Below are positions 7,058 through 15,840 of a stretch of DNA of 64,000 nt, piece after piece. The position numbers and the translations under genes were made by a program. This DNA is from JACVRW01 sp963716215 (lineage in GTDB: Bacteria; Actinomycetota; Thermoleophilia; Solirubrobacterales; Thermoleophilaceae), in contig OY970298.1 of NCBI GenBank assembly GCA_963716215.1, positions 1,860,001-1,924,000 on the forward strand, given 5' to 3'. The notes beneath the pieces were generated by a model. The model was given only the letters and a program-made list of their open reading frames with translations, did no database searches and was not told where the DNA came from. The stretch's first letter is position 1; every line of letters starts with the position of its first letter.

Positions 7058-8644
7058 GTGGCAGCCACCAGCACCGAACCGATCATCTCCGCGACCGGCC
7101 TCTCGAAGACCTTCGGAGGCCGAACGGTCCTTCGCGACTGCAGCCTCGAGGTCCTGCCGGGGGAGATCCACGGCCTCGTGGGCCAGAACGGCTCCGGCAA
7201 GTCCACGCTGATCAAGATCCTCGCGGGGTATCACGACCCCGACGAGGGCGGTTCGCTCCGGGTGCGCGGACACGATGTGACGCTGCCGCTGTCGCCAGCG
7301 GAGTCGCGGCGCATCGGGATGTCCTTCGTGCACCAGGATCTCGGCCTGATCGAGGACTCGAGCGTGCTCGAGAACGTGCGCATCGGGCGCTTCGACACCC
7401 GCTTCGCCTGGTGGATCTCGTGGCGGCGCGAGCGCCGCCACGTCCAGGAGATGCTCGACCGCTTCGGCATCGACGTCTCGCCCACGGCGATCATCGAGGA
7501 CCTGCCGCCGGTGGACCGGGCAATGGTGGCGATCGCCCGGGCGCTGGAGCAGGTGCGCGAGGACGAGCAGTCCGAGGAGGTCGGGCTGCCCCTGCTCGTG
7601 CTCGACGAGCCGACGCCGCACCTGCCCCGGGATGGCGTGGAGCGGCTCTTCAAGGCCGTTCGCGACGTGGCCGCCCAGGGCGTGGGGATCCTCTTCGTGA
7701 CGCACCGCCTGGACGAGGTGCTGGAGCTGACCGACCGGGTGACCGTCCTGCGGGACGGCAAGCTCGTGGAGACCAACCAGACCGCCGATCTCGACGAGCC
7801 GAAGCTGATCGAGGGCATCCTCGGGTTCTCGCTCGAGCGCCTCTACCCGAGCCTGCCCGACACCGAGGGCGAGCGCGCGCTCAAGATCGAGAACCTCTCG
7901 GGCGCGGGGCTGGAGAGCTTCAGCGTCGAGGCCCGCCGCGGCGAGATCATCGGCCTCACCGGCCTGCTCGGAATGGGCTGGGACGAGGTGCCGTACCTGC
8001 TGTTCGGCGCCTCGGAGGTGACCGGCGGCACGTGTCGCCTCAACGACCGCGAGTCCGATCTCACGAAGCGCTCGCCGCGCGAGGCGATCGCCGACGGCTT
8101 CGCCCTGGTGCCCGCCGACCGCCACAACGACGGCGCGCTGCTGGAGGCGTCGGTCGCGGAGAACATCACGCTCACCACGCTCGGCAACCACTACTCCGGC
8201 GGGTTCCTCCGCAAGCGCCACGAGGTGCGCCGCGTGAGGGAGCTGCTCGAGGAGTTCGACGTCCGCCCGCGCGACCCGCACCGGCTGCTCGCTACGTTCA
8301 GCGGAGGCAACCAGCAGAAGGCCGTGATCGCCAAGTGGTTCGAGACGAAGCCCGAGGTGCTGATCGTCCACGAGCCCACTCAGGGCGTAGACGTGGGTGC
8401 TCGCGCTCAGATCTTCCAGCGCATGCGCGACGCCGCCGACGACGGCGTGATCGTGCTCTACGCGAGCGCCGAGTGGGAGGACCTCGCCCACCTCTGCAAG
8501 CGCGTCCTGATCTTCCGCAACGGCAGGGTCGCGTCGGAGCTGACCGGCAGCGACCTGACGGCCGAACGCATCGCCGAGCGCAGCTTCATGGGACTCCAGG
8601 CGACGGCGGACGACGCGCGCTGGGACGTCACGGCCGGTAGCTGA
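7058..8644 (+). CDS. ABC transporter ATPase, RbsA type with two nucleotide-binding domains
   Basis: 528 residues, two fused ABC domains. Domain 1 has Walker A 'GQNGSGKST' (42-50) and Walker B 'LLVLDEPT' (179-186). The signature region reads 'LPPVDRAMVA' (149-158) instead of LSGGQ. Domain 2 has a degenerate Walker A ('TGLLGMGWDE', 301-310), as is usual in RbsA proteins, but a good signature 'FSGGNQQ' (414-420) and 'LIVHEPTQGVD'. So one domain keeps Walker A/B and the other keeps the signature, leaving a single complete composite site. GTG 7058 has AGGAGG 6 bases upstream. It powers the permease at 4661. Confidence 0.9.
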   Translation: MAATSTEPIISATGLSKTFGGRTVLRDCSLEVLPGEIHGLVGQNGSGKSTLIKILAGYHDPDEGGSLRVRGHDVTLPLSPAESRRIGMSFVHQDLGLIEDSSVLENVRIGRFDTRFAWWISWRRERRHVQEMLDRFGIDVSPTAIIEDLPPVDRAMVAIARALEQVREDEQSEEVGLPLLVLDEPTPHLPRDGVERLFKAVRDVAAQGVGILFVTHRLDEVLELTDRVTVLRDGKLVETNQTADLDEPKLIEGILGFSLERLYPSLPDTEGERALKIENLSGAGLESFSVEARRGEIIGLTGLLGMGWDEVPYLLFGASEVTGGTCRLNDRESDLTKRSPREAIADGFALVPADRHNDGALLEASVAENITLTTLGNHYSGGFLRKRHEVRRVRELLEEFDVRPRDPHRLLATFSGGNQQKAVIAKWFETKPEVLIVHEPTQGVDVGARAQIFQRMRDAADDGVIVLYASAEWEDLAHLCKRVLIFRNGRVASELTGSDLTAERIAERSFMGLQATADDARWDVTAGS

Positions 8645-8685
8645 GAGCGCCACGCTGGCGGTCCTGTAGCGGGCCGCACAGTTTT

Positions 8686-8699
8686 TAGAATGGTGTTAC
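8686..8699 (+). promoter_or_regulatory. -10-like element before second AtuA unit
   Basis: TAGAATGGTGTTAC matches the TATAATGCCGTTCC type element found at 2870, 4598 and 48540. It is followed 25-32 bases later by an AGAAGGGA (8725-8732) before the proposed CTG start at 8739. A weak hairpin, CGCCA-CGC-TGGCG (8648-8660), sits just upstream after the ATPase stop. Confidence 0.4.
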
Positions 8700-8738
8700 A
8701 GTTTTTCCGAACAGAGATTCGATGAGAAGGGACGCGCG

Positions 8739-10103
8739 CTGACCGAAGCGCATGGAGAGTGCTACCGCCTGCTGTCGCCGATCGGGATGATCGGGTACGG
8801 CATCGTGGAGCGGTCGCTCGCGCGGGCCGTGGCCGAGCGCCCTCACGTGATCGGCGCCGACGGCGGCTCCGTCGATCCGGGGCCGTTCTATCTGGGCAGC
8901 GGCCGCTCGTTCACCAGCCACGAGATGGTCACGTCCGATCTCCGGGCGTGCCTGCGGGCCGGCAACGAAGTGGGCGCGCCCGTGATCGTGGGCACGGCCG
9001 GCAGCGCGGGCGGGGAGCCCCATCTCGAGTTCGCGCTCGACTGCCTGCGCGAAGCCGCGGGCGCGGAGGGCCTCAAGGGGCTCAGGGTGGCGGTCATCCA
9101 CGCCGAGCAGCCGCTGTCGACGGTGGAGTCCTGGCTCGCCGAGGACCGCGTGTTCTCGTTCGCGGGGGCGCCGACGCCGACGCGCGAGGACGTGTCGTCC
9201 TCGGAGCGGATCGTGGCGCAGATGGGCGTCGCCTCGATCCAGCGCGCGCTCGAGGAGGAGCCGGACGTGGTGCTGGCCGGCCGCGCCTCGGACGTGGCGA
9301 TCTTCGCGGCGCCGGCGGTCCGCGCCGGGGGCGATCCCGCGCTCGCGATCCACCTCGGCAAGGTCATGGAATGCGGTGCGCACTGCGCCGAGCCCGCGAG
9401 CGGGCGCGACGCGATGGTGGCCGAGCTCTACGACGACCACTTCGTGTTGCGGCCTCCGAACCCGGAGCGGCGCTGCACGGCCGAGGGCGTGGCCGCGCAC
9501 ATGCTCTACGAGAACGCCCACCCCTACCGGCTCGCCGAGCCCGACGGCGTGTGCGACCTGGAGGACGTGGTCGTGGAGGAGATCGGTGACCGCGGCGTGC
9601 GCGTCTCGGGGGCCCGGTTCGAGCCCGCCGATCAGCTGACGGTGAAGCTCGAGGGGGCAGTGCAGACCGGGTACCGCAGCATCGTCATCGGCGGCATGCG
9701 CGACCCGCGCCTGATCGCCGAGGTCGACCACGTACTCGGGGTCGTCGAGGAGGCCGTGGCGGACTCGCTCGGCGAGCATGCCTACCAGCTCTCCTTCCGG
9801 GTCTACGGGCGCGACGGCGTGCTGGGCGCGAGCGAGCGCGAGACGGCGCCGCCGCGCGAGCTGGGCGTGCTCTGCGAGGCCGTGGCCCCGACCGCCGACC
9901 TGGCGCACGCCGTAGCCCAGGCCGCCGAGGCCGCCCTGATCACGGCGCCCTATCCGGGCGGCATCAGCGCCACGGGCAACCTCGCCGTGCCGTACTCCCC
10001 GCTGGTGACCGACGTCGGGCCGGCCTACGAGTGGTCTGTCTTCTGCCTCGCCAGCGTGGACGACGAGGCAGCCCTGTTCCCGGTCGAGATGGTGGAAGCG
10101 TGA
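8739..10103 (+). CDS. AtuA family (DUF1446) protein, copy 2, probable CTG start
   Basis: The frame carries all family blocks: 'RLLSPIGMIGYGI', 'DGGSVDPGPFYLGSG', 'VVLAGRASDVAIFA', 'VKLEGAVQTGYRSIVIGGMRDP'. The first ATG in frame (8787) would cut off the conserved 'YRLLSPIG' block, and no ATG, GTG or TTG exists upstream in frame. CTG 8739, 6 bases after AGAAGGGA, gives 454 residues. That is the same length as copy 1 and close to copy 3 (459). The stop overlaps the next DUF4387 start (GTGA). The start codon is inference; family membership is clear. Its role is as uncertain as for copy 1. Confidence 0.82.
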   Translation: MTEAHGECYRLLSPIGMIGYGIVERSLARAVAERPHVIGADGGSVDPGPFYLGSGRSFTSHEMVTSDLRACLRAGNEVGAPVIVGTAGSAGGEPHLEFALDCLREAAGAEGLKGLRVAVIHAEQPLSTVESWLAEDRVFSFAGAPTPTREDVSSSERIVAQMGVASIQRALEEEPDVVLAGRASDVAIFAAPAVRAGGDPALAIHLGKVMECGAHCAEPASGRDAMVAELYDDHFVLRPPNPERRCTAEGVAAHMLYENAHPYRLAEPDGVCDLEDVVVEEIGDRGVRVSGARFEPADQLTVKLEGAVQTGYRSIVIGGMRDPRLIAEVDHVLGVVEEAVADSLGEHAYQLSFRVYGRDGVLGASERETAPPRELGVLCEAVAPTADLAHAVAQAAEAALITAPYPGGISATGNLAVPYSPLVTDVGPAYEWSVFCLASVDDEAALFPVEMVEA

Positions 10104-10441
10104 GCCGGCCGGGCGTGCCGATCACCGAGGTGGCGACCCTGATCCGGTCGAAGAACGCCGGCCCGTTCGTGATCAGCCTCGACTTCGTGTTCCCCGACCC
10201 GGAGACCCATCGCGCCGTGCGCGACTCGGGAGCGATCAGCCGGGAATCGATCGCCGAGCTGTACTCGCTGCCGCTGGCGCGCGTGTCCGACGTGATCGAC
10301 TACCCGGCCGCCAACGCGATCAAGATCAACCTGATCCGGGAGCGCCCCGCCGGCGCCTTCGGCGAGCTCGACATCTACGGCTCCCAGCAGGGCGGCCTGC
10401 TCGACGAGCTGCTGGTGCCGCTCGCGGAGGGGGTCCGATGA
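10100..10441 (+). CDS. DUF4387 family protein, copy 2
   Basis: 113 residues with 'LIRSKNAGPF', the 'DYPAANAIKINL' segment and the 'LDIYGSQQGG' tail shared by the family. GTG 10100 overlaps the AtuA stop by 4 bp, and the stop overlaps the HyuB start by 4 bp. This places DUF4387 physically between an AtuA-like protein and a HyuB subunit in one message. It is closer in sequence to copy 3 than to copy 1. No catalytic residues can be assigned. Confidence 0.85.
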   Translation: MSRPGVPITEVATLIRSKNAGPFVISLDFVFPDPETHRAVRDSGAISRESIAELYSLPLARVSDVIDYPAANAIKINLIRERPAGAFGELDIYGSQQGGLLDELLVPLAEGVR

Positions 10442-12081
10442 CCGCCCCGGTGACCGACCCGATCCTCGATCCCGTCGGCCTGGAGATCGCCTGGCGCCGG
10501 ATCGAGGCCGTGATCGACGAGGCCGAGGCGACCCTGATCCGAGCGTCGTTCTCGCCGCTGATCCGCGAGGCCTTCGACTTCGGCGTGCTGCTGCTGGACG
10601 GGCAGGCTGGCTCGGTCGCCCAGTCGCAGCGCAGTATGCCGTCGTTCGTCGGCACCCTCCCGCGCACGCTGCGCGCCGGGCTCGAGCGCTTCCCGCCGGA
10701 GTCCTGGCGTCCGGGTGACGTGTTCGCCACCAACGACCCCTGGCTCGGCACCGGCCACCTGCCCGACGTGACCGCCGTGCGGCCGATCTTCCGCGGCGGC
10801 AAGGCGGTGGCCTACGCGGGCTGCATCGCCCACTGGGCCGACATCGGCGGGGCCATCTGGTCGGCCGACTCGCGCGAGGTCTTCGAGGAGGGGCTGCGGA
10901 TCCCGCCCACCAAGGTCGTCTCCGAGGGCAGGATCAACGAGGACGTCACGGCGTTCATCGCGGCCAACGTGCGCGTGCCCGAGCAGGTGCTGGGCGACTT
11001 CCACGCGCAGCTCGCCGCCATGGAGGTGACCGAGCGGCGCTTGCTCGAGCTGCTCGACGACCTCGGCCTCGACGATCCCGGCCCGCTGTTCGCGGCGGTG
11101 CAGGGACGAACCGAGACCGCGATGCGGACGGCGATCGCCGACCTGCCCGACGGCACGTACGACCACGAGATCGAGATCGACGGCGTGCACGAACCGCTCG
11201 TGCTGCGCGTGGCGCTGACCGTCGCGGGCGACGAGATCAGCGCCGACTGGACCGGCACCTCGCCGCAGGTGGACCGCGCGATCAACGAGACCTGGAACCA
11301 CGCCTACGCGATGACCGTCTACCCGATGAAGTGCGCGCTCTCGCCCGAGATGCCGAACAACGACGGTGCCTACCGGCCGATCCAGATGAAGGCCCCGGAG
11401 GGCTGCCTCGTCAACGCCCAGCCACCCGCCGCCGTCGCGTCGCGCCAGATGATCGGCCACTACATCGCGGCCGTCGTCTTCGGCGCTCTGGCGAAGGTGA
11501 CCCCCGAGCGCGTGCTCGCCGACTCCGGGTCGCCCGCGCCGAGGGTGGTCTTCACCGGCACCGACGCCGGCGAGCGCTGGGTCGCGGCGCTGACGCTGTC
11601 CGGTGGCGTCGGGGCTCAGGTGTCGCGCGACGGGTTGTCGGCGGCGCCGTTCCCCTCGAACTCGGGCGGCACCTCGGCTGAGATCGTCGAGGCGGGGACG
11701 CCCCTGGTGATGCGGCGCAGGGAGCTGCGCGCGGACTCCGGCGGGAGTGGGCGCCACCGCGGCGGCCTGGGTGTGTCGATCGAGATGCAGCTGCTCGGCG
11801 ACGAGCCGTGCACCGTCTCGATGATGACCGACCGAGTGGACCACCCGCCGCTCGGGCTGCTCGGCGGCGGCGACGGGGCCCCGAACGTGATCCGCAAGGC
11901 AGATGGCGGCGCTGTCCACCCGAAGGCGCGCACTCAGCTCCAGCCGGGCGAGACGATCGAGATGCACACCGCGGGCGGTGCCGGCTATGGACCGGCGTCG
12001 GAGCGCGACCCCGCCCTCATCGAGCGCGACCTGGAGCTGGAGTACGTGACGCCGGCCAAGTCTTCGGGCGGGGGTGCCTGA
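10438..12081 (+). CDS. Hydantoinase B/oxoprolinase family subunit (HyuB-like)
   Basis: 547 residues, the usual HyuB length. Family blocks are 'RASFSPLIREAFDFGVLLLDGQ', 'NDPWLGTGHLPDVTAVRPIF', 'TVYPMKCALSPEMPNNDGAYRPI' and the Gly-rich 'GGSGRHRGGLGVSIEM'. In this superfamily the A and B subunits use ATP to open cyclic amides (hydantoin, 5-oxoproline) or to carboxylate ketones (acetone, acetophenone). No gamma subunit or biotin protein is present, so the reaction cannot be named. The gene is coupled to DUF4387 upstream and HyuA downstream. Cytoplasmic. Confidence 0.88.
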   Translation: MTAPVTDPILDPVGLEIAWRRIEAVIDEAEATLIRASFSPLIREAFDFGVLLLDGQAGSVAQSQRSMPSFVGTLPRTLRAGLERFPPESWRPGDVFATNDPWLGTGHLPDVTAVRPIFRGGKAVAYAGCIAHWADIGGAIWSADSREVFEEGLRIPPTKVVSEGRINEDVTAFIAANVRVPEQVLGDFHAQLAAMEVTERRLLELLDDLGLDDPGPLFAAVQGRTETAMRTAIADLPDGTYDHEIEIDGVHEPLVLRVALTVAGDEISADWTGTSPQVDRAINETWNHAYAMTVYPMKCALSPEMPNNDGAYRPIQMKAPEGCLVNAQPPAAVASRQMIGHYIAAVVFGALAKVTPERVLADSGSPAPRVVFTGTDAGERWVAALTLSGGVGAQVSRDGLSAAPFPSNSGGTSAEIVEAGTPLVMRRRELRADSGGSGRHRGGLGVSIEMQLLGDEPCTVSMMTDRVDHPPLGLLGGGDGAPNVIRKADGGAVHPKARTQLQPGETIEMHTAGGAGYGPASERDPALIERDLELEYVTPAKSSGGGA

Positions 12082-14147
12082 TGCCGGCGCTGGGGGTGGA
12101 CGTCGGCGGGACGTTCACGGACTTCATCGGCCTCGACGAGGCCGGCCGCGTGCACGTCCACAAGCAGCTGACCACGCCGACCGACCCGTCCACCTCGGTG
12201 CTCGGGGGCACGTCCGAGATCGCCGAGCGCGCGGGCCTCTCGCTCGAGGGGCTCGACCGGATCGTGCACGGCACGACGCTCGTGGCCAACAGCCTGATCG
12301 AGCGGCGCGGCGCCCGGACGGCGCTCGTGACCACGGTCGGCTTTCGCGACGCGGTCGAGATCGGTCGCGAGGCGCGCTATGACCTCTACGACCTCAACCT
12401 CGAGCGCCCCGAGCCGCTGATCCCGCGCTCGCTGCGCTTCGAGGTCGACGAGCGCATCCGCGGCAACGGCGCGGTGCTGGAGCCGCTGCTCGAGGAGGAG
12501 GCCGTGCGCATAGCCGGTGTGCTGCGCGACGCTGAGGTCGAGAGCGTCGCCATCTCGCTGCTGAACGCCTACGCCAACCCGGCGCACGAGCGCATGCTGG
12601 CGGAGGTGCTGGCGCGCGAGCTGCCCGGCGTGGACATCACCCTGTCGTCGACCGTGGCGCCCGAGTGGCGCGAGTTCGAGCGCACCAGCACCGCGGCGGC
12701 GAACGCGTACGTGCGCCCGCTGGTGCGCAGCTACCTGGCGCGCCTCGAGGACGGCTTCGAGCAGCGCGCCGCCGGCAACCGGCTCTACGTGGTGCTGTCC
12801 CAGGGGGGCATGACCTCCGCGAGCGTGGCTGCGGACCTGGCGGTGCAGCTCGTGGAGTCGGGCCCCGCGGGCGGCGTGATGGCCGCCGCGTACTTCGGCA
12901 AGCGGCTCGGGCTCGACGACCTGATCTCGTTCGACATGGGCGGCACGACCACCAAGGCGAGCCTCGTCACAGGCGGGAGCCCCTTGCGCGTGCCTGAGCT
13001 CGAGGTGGCGCGCGTGGCCCGCTTCAAGCGGGGCAGCGGGCTGCCGCTCAAGATCTCTGCGCTGGAGCTGGTGGAGATCGGCGCCGGCGGCGGCTCCATC
13101 GGACGCGTCGACGCGCTCGGCCTGCTCCGCGTCGGGCCGCAGAGCGCCGGGGCCGAGCCCGGCCCGGCGTGCTACGCCCGCGGCGGGGAGGAGCCGACAG
13201 TCACGGACGCTGACCTCGTGCTGGGCATCCTGGACCCCGACTACTTCCTCGGCGGGGAGATGGCCCTCGACGTGGAGCTCGCCGAGCGCGCGCTGGCGCG
13301 TGTGGGGGAGGGCGTCGGCCTGGACGCGGAGGGGACCGCTCGCGGGATCTTCGACATCGTCAACAGCCAGATGGCGCTGGCGCTCCAGACGCACGTGATC
13401 GAGCGGGGAGAGGACCCGCGCGCCTTCGCCATGGTCGCCTTCGGCGGGGCCGGACCCGTGCACGCATACGAGGTCGCGCGCCGGCTCGGCATCCGCACGG
13501 TCGTCTGCCCGCCGGCCGCCGGCGTCGCCTCGGCGCTCGGCTTCCTGGTAGCGCCGTTCGCGGTCGACCTGGTGCGCACCTACCCGGCGCTGGTGGGCTC
13601 GATCGACTGGAGCCAGGTCGCGGGTCGCTACGCGGAGATGGAGACGGAGGCGCGCGACCTGCTCGCGCGCTCGGGGGCCGCCGAGGGCGCGCAGCTGGAG
13701 CGCCGCGTGGACATGCGCTACGCGGGCCAGGGGTACACGGTGTCGGTGGCCCTGCCCGACGGGCCGCTCGACGACGGCCTCGCCGAGCCGCTGCGGGCCG
13801 CATTCGCAGAGGCCTACGAGCGCCGCTTCGGAGCGCGCCTCGCCAGCGCCGAGCCCGAGGCGCTCCACTGGCGGATCACGGCTCGGGTGAACGCCCCGGA
13901 AAGCGATCTCGTGTTCAACTCGGGCGCGGAGGGCCAGGCACGGCGCCCCGATCGCGAGACCTACTTCCCGGAGGCCAACGGGTTCGTCACATGCGCGGTC
14001 TACGACCGCTACGCGCTCGCCCCCGGCGAGGCCGTCGAGGGGCCGGCGCTGATCCAGGAACGCGAGTCGACGGTCGTGGTCGGCCCGGCTGGACGGACCA
14101 CCAAGGACGACCTCGGCAACCTGATCCTGACCATCGGAGAGGACTGA
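12081..14147 (+). CDS. Hydantoinase A/oxoprolinase family subunit (HyuA-like)
   Basis: 688 residues of the ASKHA-like HyuA family. 'VDVGGTFTD' (6-14) is the phosphate-1 loop, 'HGTT' is at 63-66, and 'DMGGTTTKASL' from residue 285 is the second phosphate loop. These support ATP binding. It pairs with HyuB (TGATG overlap) in an ATP-dependent ring-opening or ketone-carboxylating enzyme. Three bases after its stop begins another DUF4387 gene. The immediate sandwich of HyuBA between two DUF4387 genes suggests all act on one substrate. The specific substrate is unknown. Confidence 0.9.
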   Translation: MPALGVDVGGTFTDFIGLDEAGRVHVHKQLTTPTDPSTSVLGGTSEIAERAGLSLEGLDRIVHGTTLVANSLIERRGARTALVTTVGFRDAVEIGREARYDLYDLNLERPEPLIPRSLRFEVDERIRGNGAVLEPLLEEEAVRIAGVLRDAEVESVAISLLNAYANPAHERMLAEVLARELPGVDITLSSTVAPEWREFERTSTAAANAYVRPLVRSYLARLEDGFEQRAAGNRLYVVLSQGGMTSASVAADLAVQLVESGPAGGVMAAAYFGKRLGLDDLISFDMGGTTTKASLVTGGSPLRVPELEVARVARFKRGSGLPLKISALELVEIGAGGGSIGRVDALGLLRVGPQSAGAEPGPACYARGGEEPTVTDADLVLGILDPDYFLGGEMALDVELAERALARVGEGVGLDAEGTARGIFDIVNSQMALALQTHVIERGEDPRAFAMVAFGGAGPVHAYEVARRLGIRTVVCPPAAGVASALGFLVAPFAVDLVRTYPALVGSIDWSQVAGRYAEMETEARDLLARSGAAEGAQLERRVDMRYAGQGYTVSVALPDGPLDDGLAEPLRAAFAEAYERRFGARLASAEPEALHWRITARVNAPESDLVFNSGAEGQARRPDRETYFPEANGFVTCAVYDRYALAPGEAVEGPALIQERESTVVVGPAGRTTKDDLGNLILTIGED

Positions 14148-14149
14148 CA

Positions 14150-14458
14150 ATGGCGAAGCTCTACGAGCTCGCGATGCTGATCCGCAGCAAGAACGCGGGC
14201 CCCTTCCAACTCACAATCGACGTCATGTTCGAGGACGCCGAGACCTACGAGCGGGTGCGAGCCAGCGGCGCGATCTCACAGGCCGAGTTCTCCGAGCTGT
14301 ACCGCACGCCGGCGGCCGACGTGCAGATCATCTACTACGACGCCGCCAACGCGATCAAGGTCACGATCCCGCGCCCGATCACCTCCGGGGATCTGGGCGA
14401 CGGCGACATGATGGGGGGCCAGCTCTACGGCCCGCTGGTCGACCTGGAGGTGGCGTAG
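14150..14458 (+). CDS. DUF4387 family protein, copy 3
   Basis: 102 residues, with 'LIRSKNAGPF', 'YYDAANAIKVTIPRP' and a C-terminal 'GGQLYGPLVDLEV'. Here the order is reversed relative to the other pairs: DUF4387 precedes its AtuA partner, whose GTG follows its TAG without a gap. The ATG at 14150 follows an 'AGAGGACTGACA' leader containing AGAGGA. It is the shortest copy and probably close to the core domain. Confidence 0.85.
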   Translation: MAKLYELAMLIRSKNAGPFQLTIDVMFEDAETYERVRASGAISQAEFSELYRTPAADVQIIYYDAANAIKVTIPRPITSGDLGDGDMMGGQLYGPLVDLEVA

Positions 14459-15838
14459 GTGGCGACCGCCGCGCGTGAGATCCGCCTGCTGTCGCCGACC
14501 AGCATCCTGGGTGCGGGGTTCCGCGCCGAGTCGCTGGCGCGCGGCATGGAGTGGAAGCCCGACGTGATCGCCTGTGACGGCGGGTCGACGGATCCCGGTC
14601 CGTACTTCCTCGGCTCGGGTGACCTGTACTTCTCGCGCGACGCGATCAAGCGCGACCTGGAGCTGATGCTGCTGGCGGCTCGGGGGGCCAAGATCCCGCT
14701 GCTCGTCGGCACCGCCGTGGGTGCGGGCACGGACGTCCAGCTCGCCGTCGCCGTGGACCTGATCCACGAGATCGCGGCACAGCACGACCTGCACTTCAGG
14801 CTGGCCGCCGTCCATTGCGAGCCCGACCGCGAGTACCTCAAGGAGCGCTACCGCAGCGGCAACATCCGACCGCTCTACAACGCGCCCGAGATCGACGAGT
14901 CGACCTTCGATACGAGCGACAAGATCGTCGCGATGGCCGGAGTCGAGCCCTATCAGGCCGCCCTCGCCGACGGCGCCGACGTCGTGCTGAGCGGGCGCTC
15001 GACGGACGCGGCGATCTTCGCCTCGATCCCGACGCAGCGCGGCTTCGCGCCCGGTCCCGCGTGGCACGCGGCCAAGATCCTCGAGTGCAGTGCGGCGTGC
15101 GTCGTGCAGCGTAAGTACGCGGACCCGATGTTCGCGTGGGTCCGGGACGATCACTTCGTCGTCGAGCCGCCGAATCCCGACTACCGCTGCAGCCCGGTCA
15201 GCGTCGCGTCGCACACGCTCTACGAGAACGGATCGCCCTACGAGCTGGTCGAGCCGTCCGGCACGCTGTTCTCGGACGCGGCCGTGTTCGACGCCGAGAG
15301 CGACCGGGCCGTGCGCGTCAGCGGCAGCCGCTTCGAGCCGACCGCGCAGACCACGAACAAGCTCGAGGGGGCGCAGCTCGTGGGCTACCAGACGATCATC
15401 GTCGGCGGCGTCCGCGACCCGGTCATCATCAGGCAGCTGGACAGCTGGCTGGCGGGCGTCGAGGAGACGGTTCGCCGGCGCATCGACCAGGTCCACGGCG
15501 CCGATGTGTCGGCGGAGGTGCGGCTGACCTTCCGCCGCTACGGGATCGATGGGGTCATGGGCGCGCTCGAGCCGACGCCCGCTCCGGCCCACGAGGTGGG
15601 CGTGATCGTGGAGATCACGGCCCCGACGCAGGAGATCGCCGACTCGATCGGCAAGGCCGCGGCTCACGTGGCGGCGCACTACGCGGTGCCCGAGTACTCC
15701 GGCCTGATCACGGCGCTCGCCTTCCCGTATTCGCCGGGCGAGCTGTCCCGCGGGCCCGTCTACCGGTTCACCCTGAACCACGTCGTGCAGCCCGAGGACC
15801 CGCTCGACCCCTTCCGAATCGAAACGATCGACGTCTAA
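14459..15838 (+). CDS. AtuA family (DUF1446) protein, copy 3
   Basis: 459 residues with the clearest family motifs: 'RLLSPTSILGAGFRAESL' at residues 9-26, 'DGGSTDPGPYFLGSG', 'VVLSGRSTDAAIFA', 'NKLEGAQLVGYQTIIVGG' and 'EITAPTQE'. The GTG start follows the DUF4387 stop directly. Its N-terminus was used to judge the starts of the other two AtuA copies. The three copies are well diverged from each other, which suggests distinct substrates or subunits rather than recent duplication. Two transporters follow in the same direction. Confidence 0.87.
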   Translation: MATAAREIRLLSPTSILGAGFRAESLARGMEWKPDVIACDGGSTDPGPYFLGSGDLYFSRDAIKRDLELMLLAARGAKIPLLVGTAVGAGTDVQLAVAVDLIHEIAAQHDLHFRLAAVHCEPDREYLKERYRSGNIRPLYNAPEIDESTFDTSDKIVAMAGVEPYQAALADGADVVLSGRSTDAAIFASIPTQRGFAPGPAWHAAKILECSAACVVQRKYADPMFAWVRDDHFVVEPPNPDYRCSPVSVASHTLYENGSPYELVEPSGTLFSDAAVFDAESDRAVRVSGSRFEPTAQTTNKLEGAQLVGYQTIIVGGVRDPVIIRQLDSWLAGVEETVRRRIDQVHGADVSAEVRLTFRRYGIDGVMGALEPTPAPAHEVGVIVEITAPTQEIADSIGKAAAHVAAHYAVPEYSGLITALAFPYSPGELSRGPVYRFTLNHVVQPEDPLDPFRIETIDV

Positions 15839-15840
15839 CC

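Noticed and set aside
12000..14150. Minus-strand 721-codon frame opposite HyuA
   Set aside because: The translation is Arg/His/Val-rich without domain motifs, while the plus strand carries a complete HyuA with ATP motifs.
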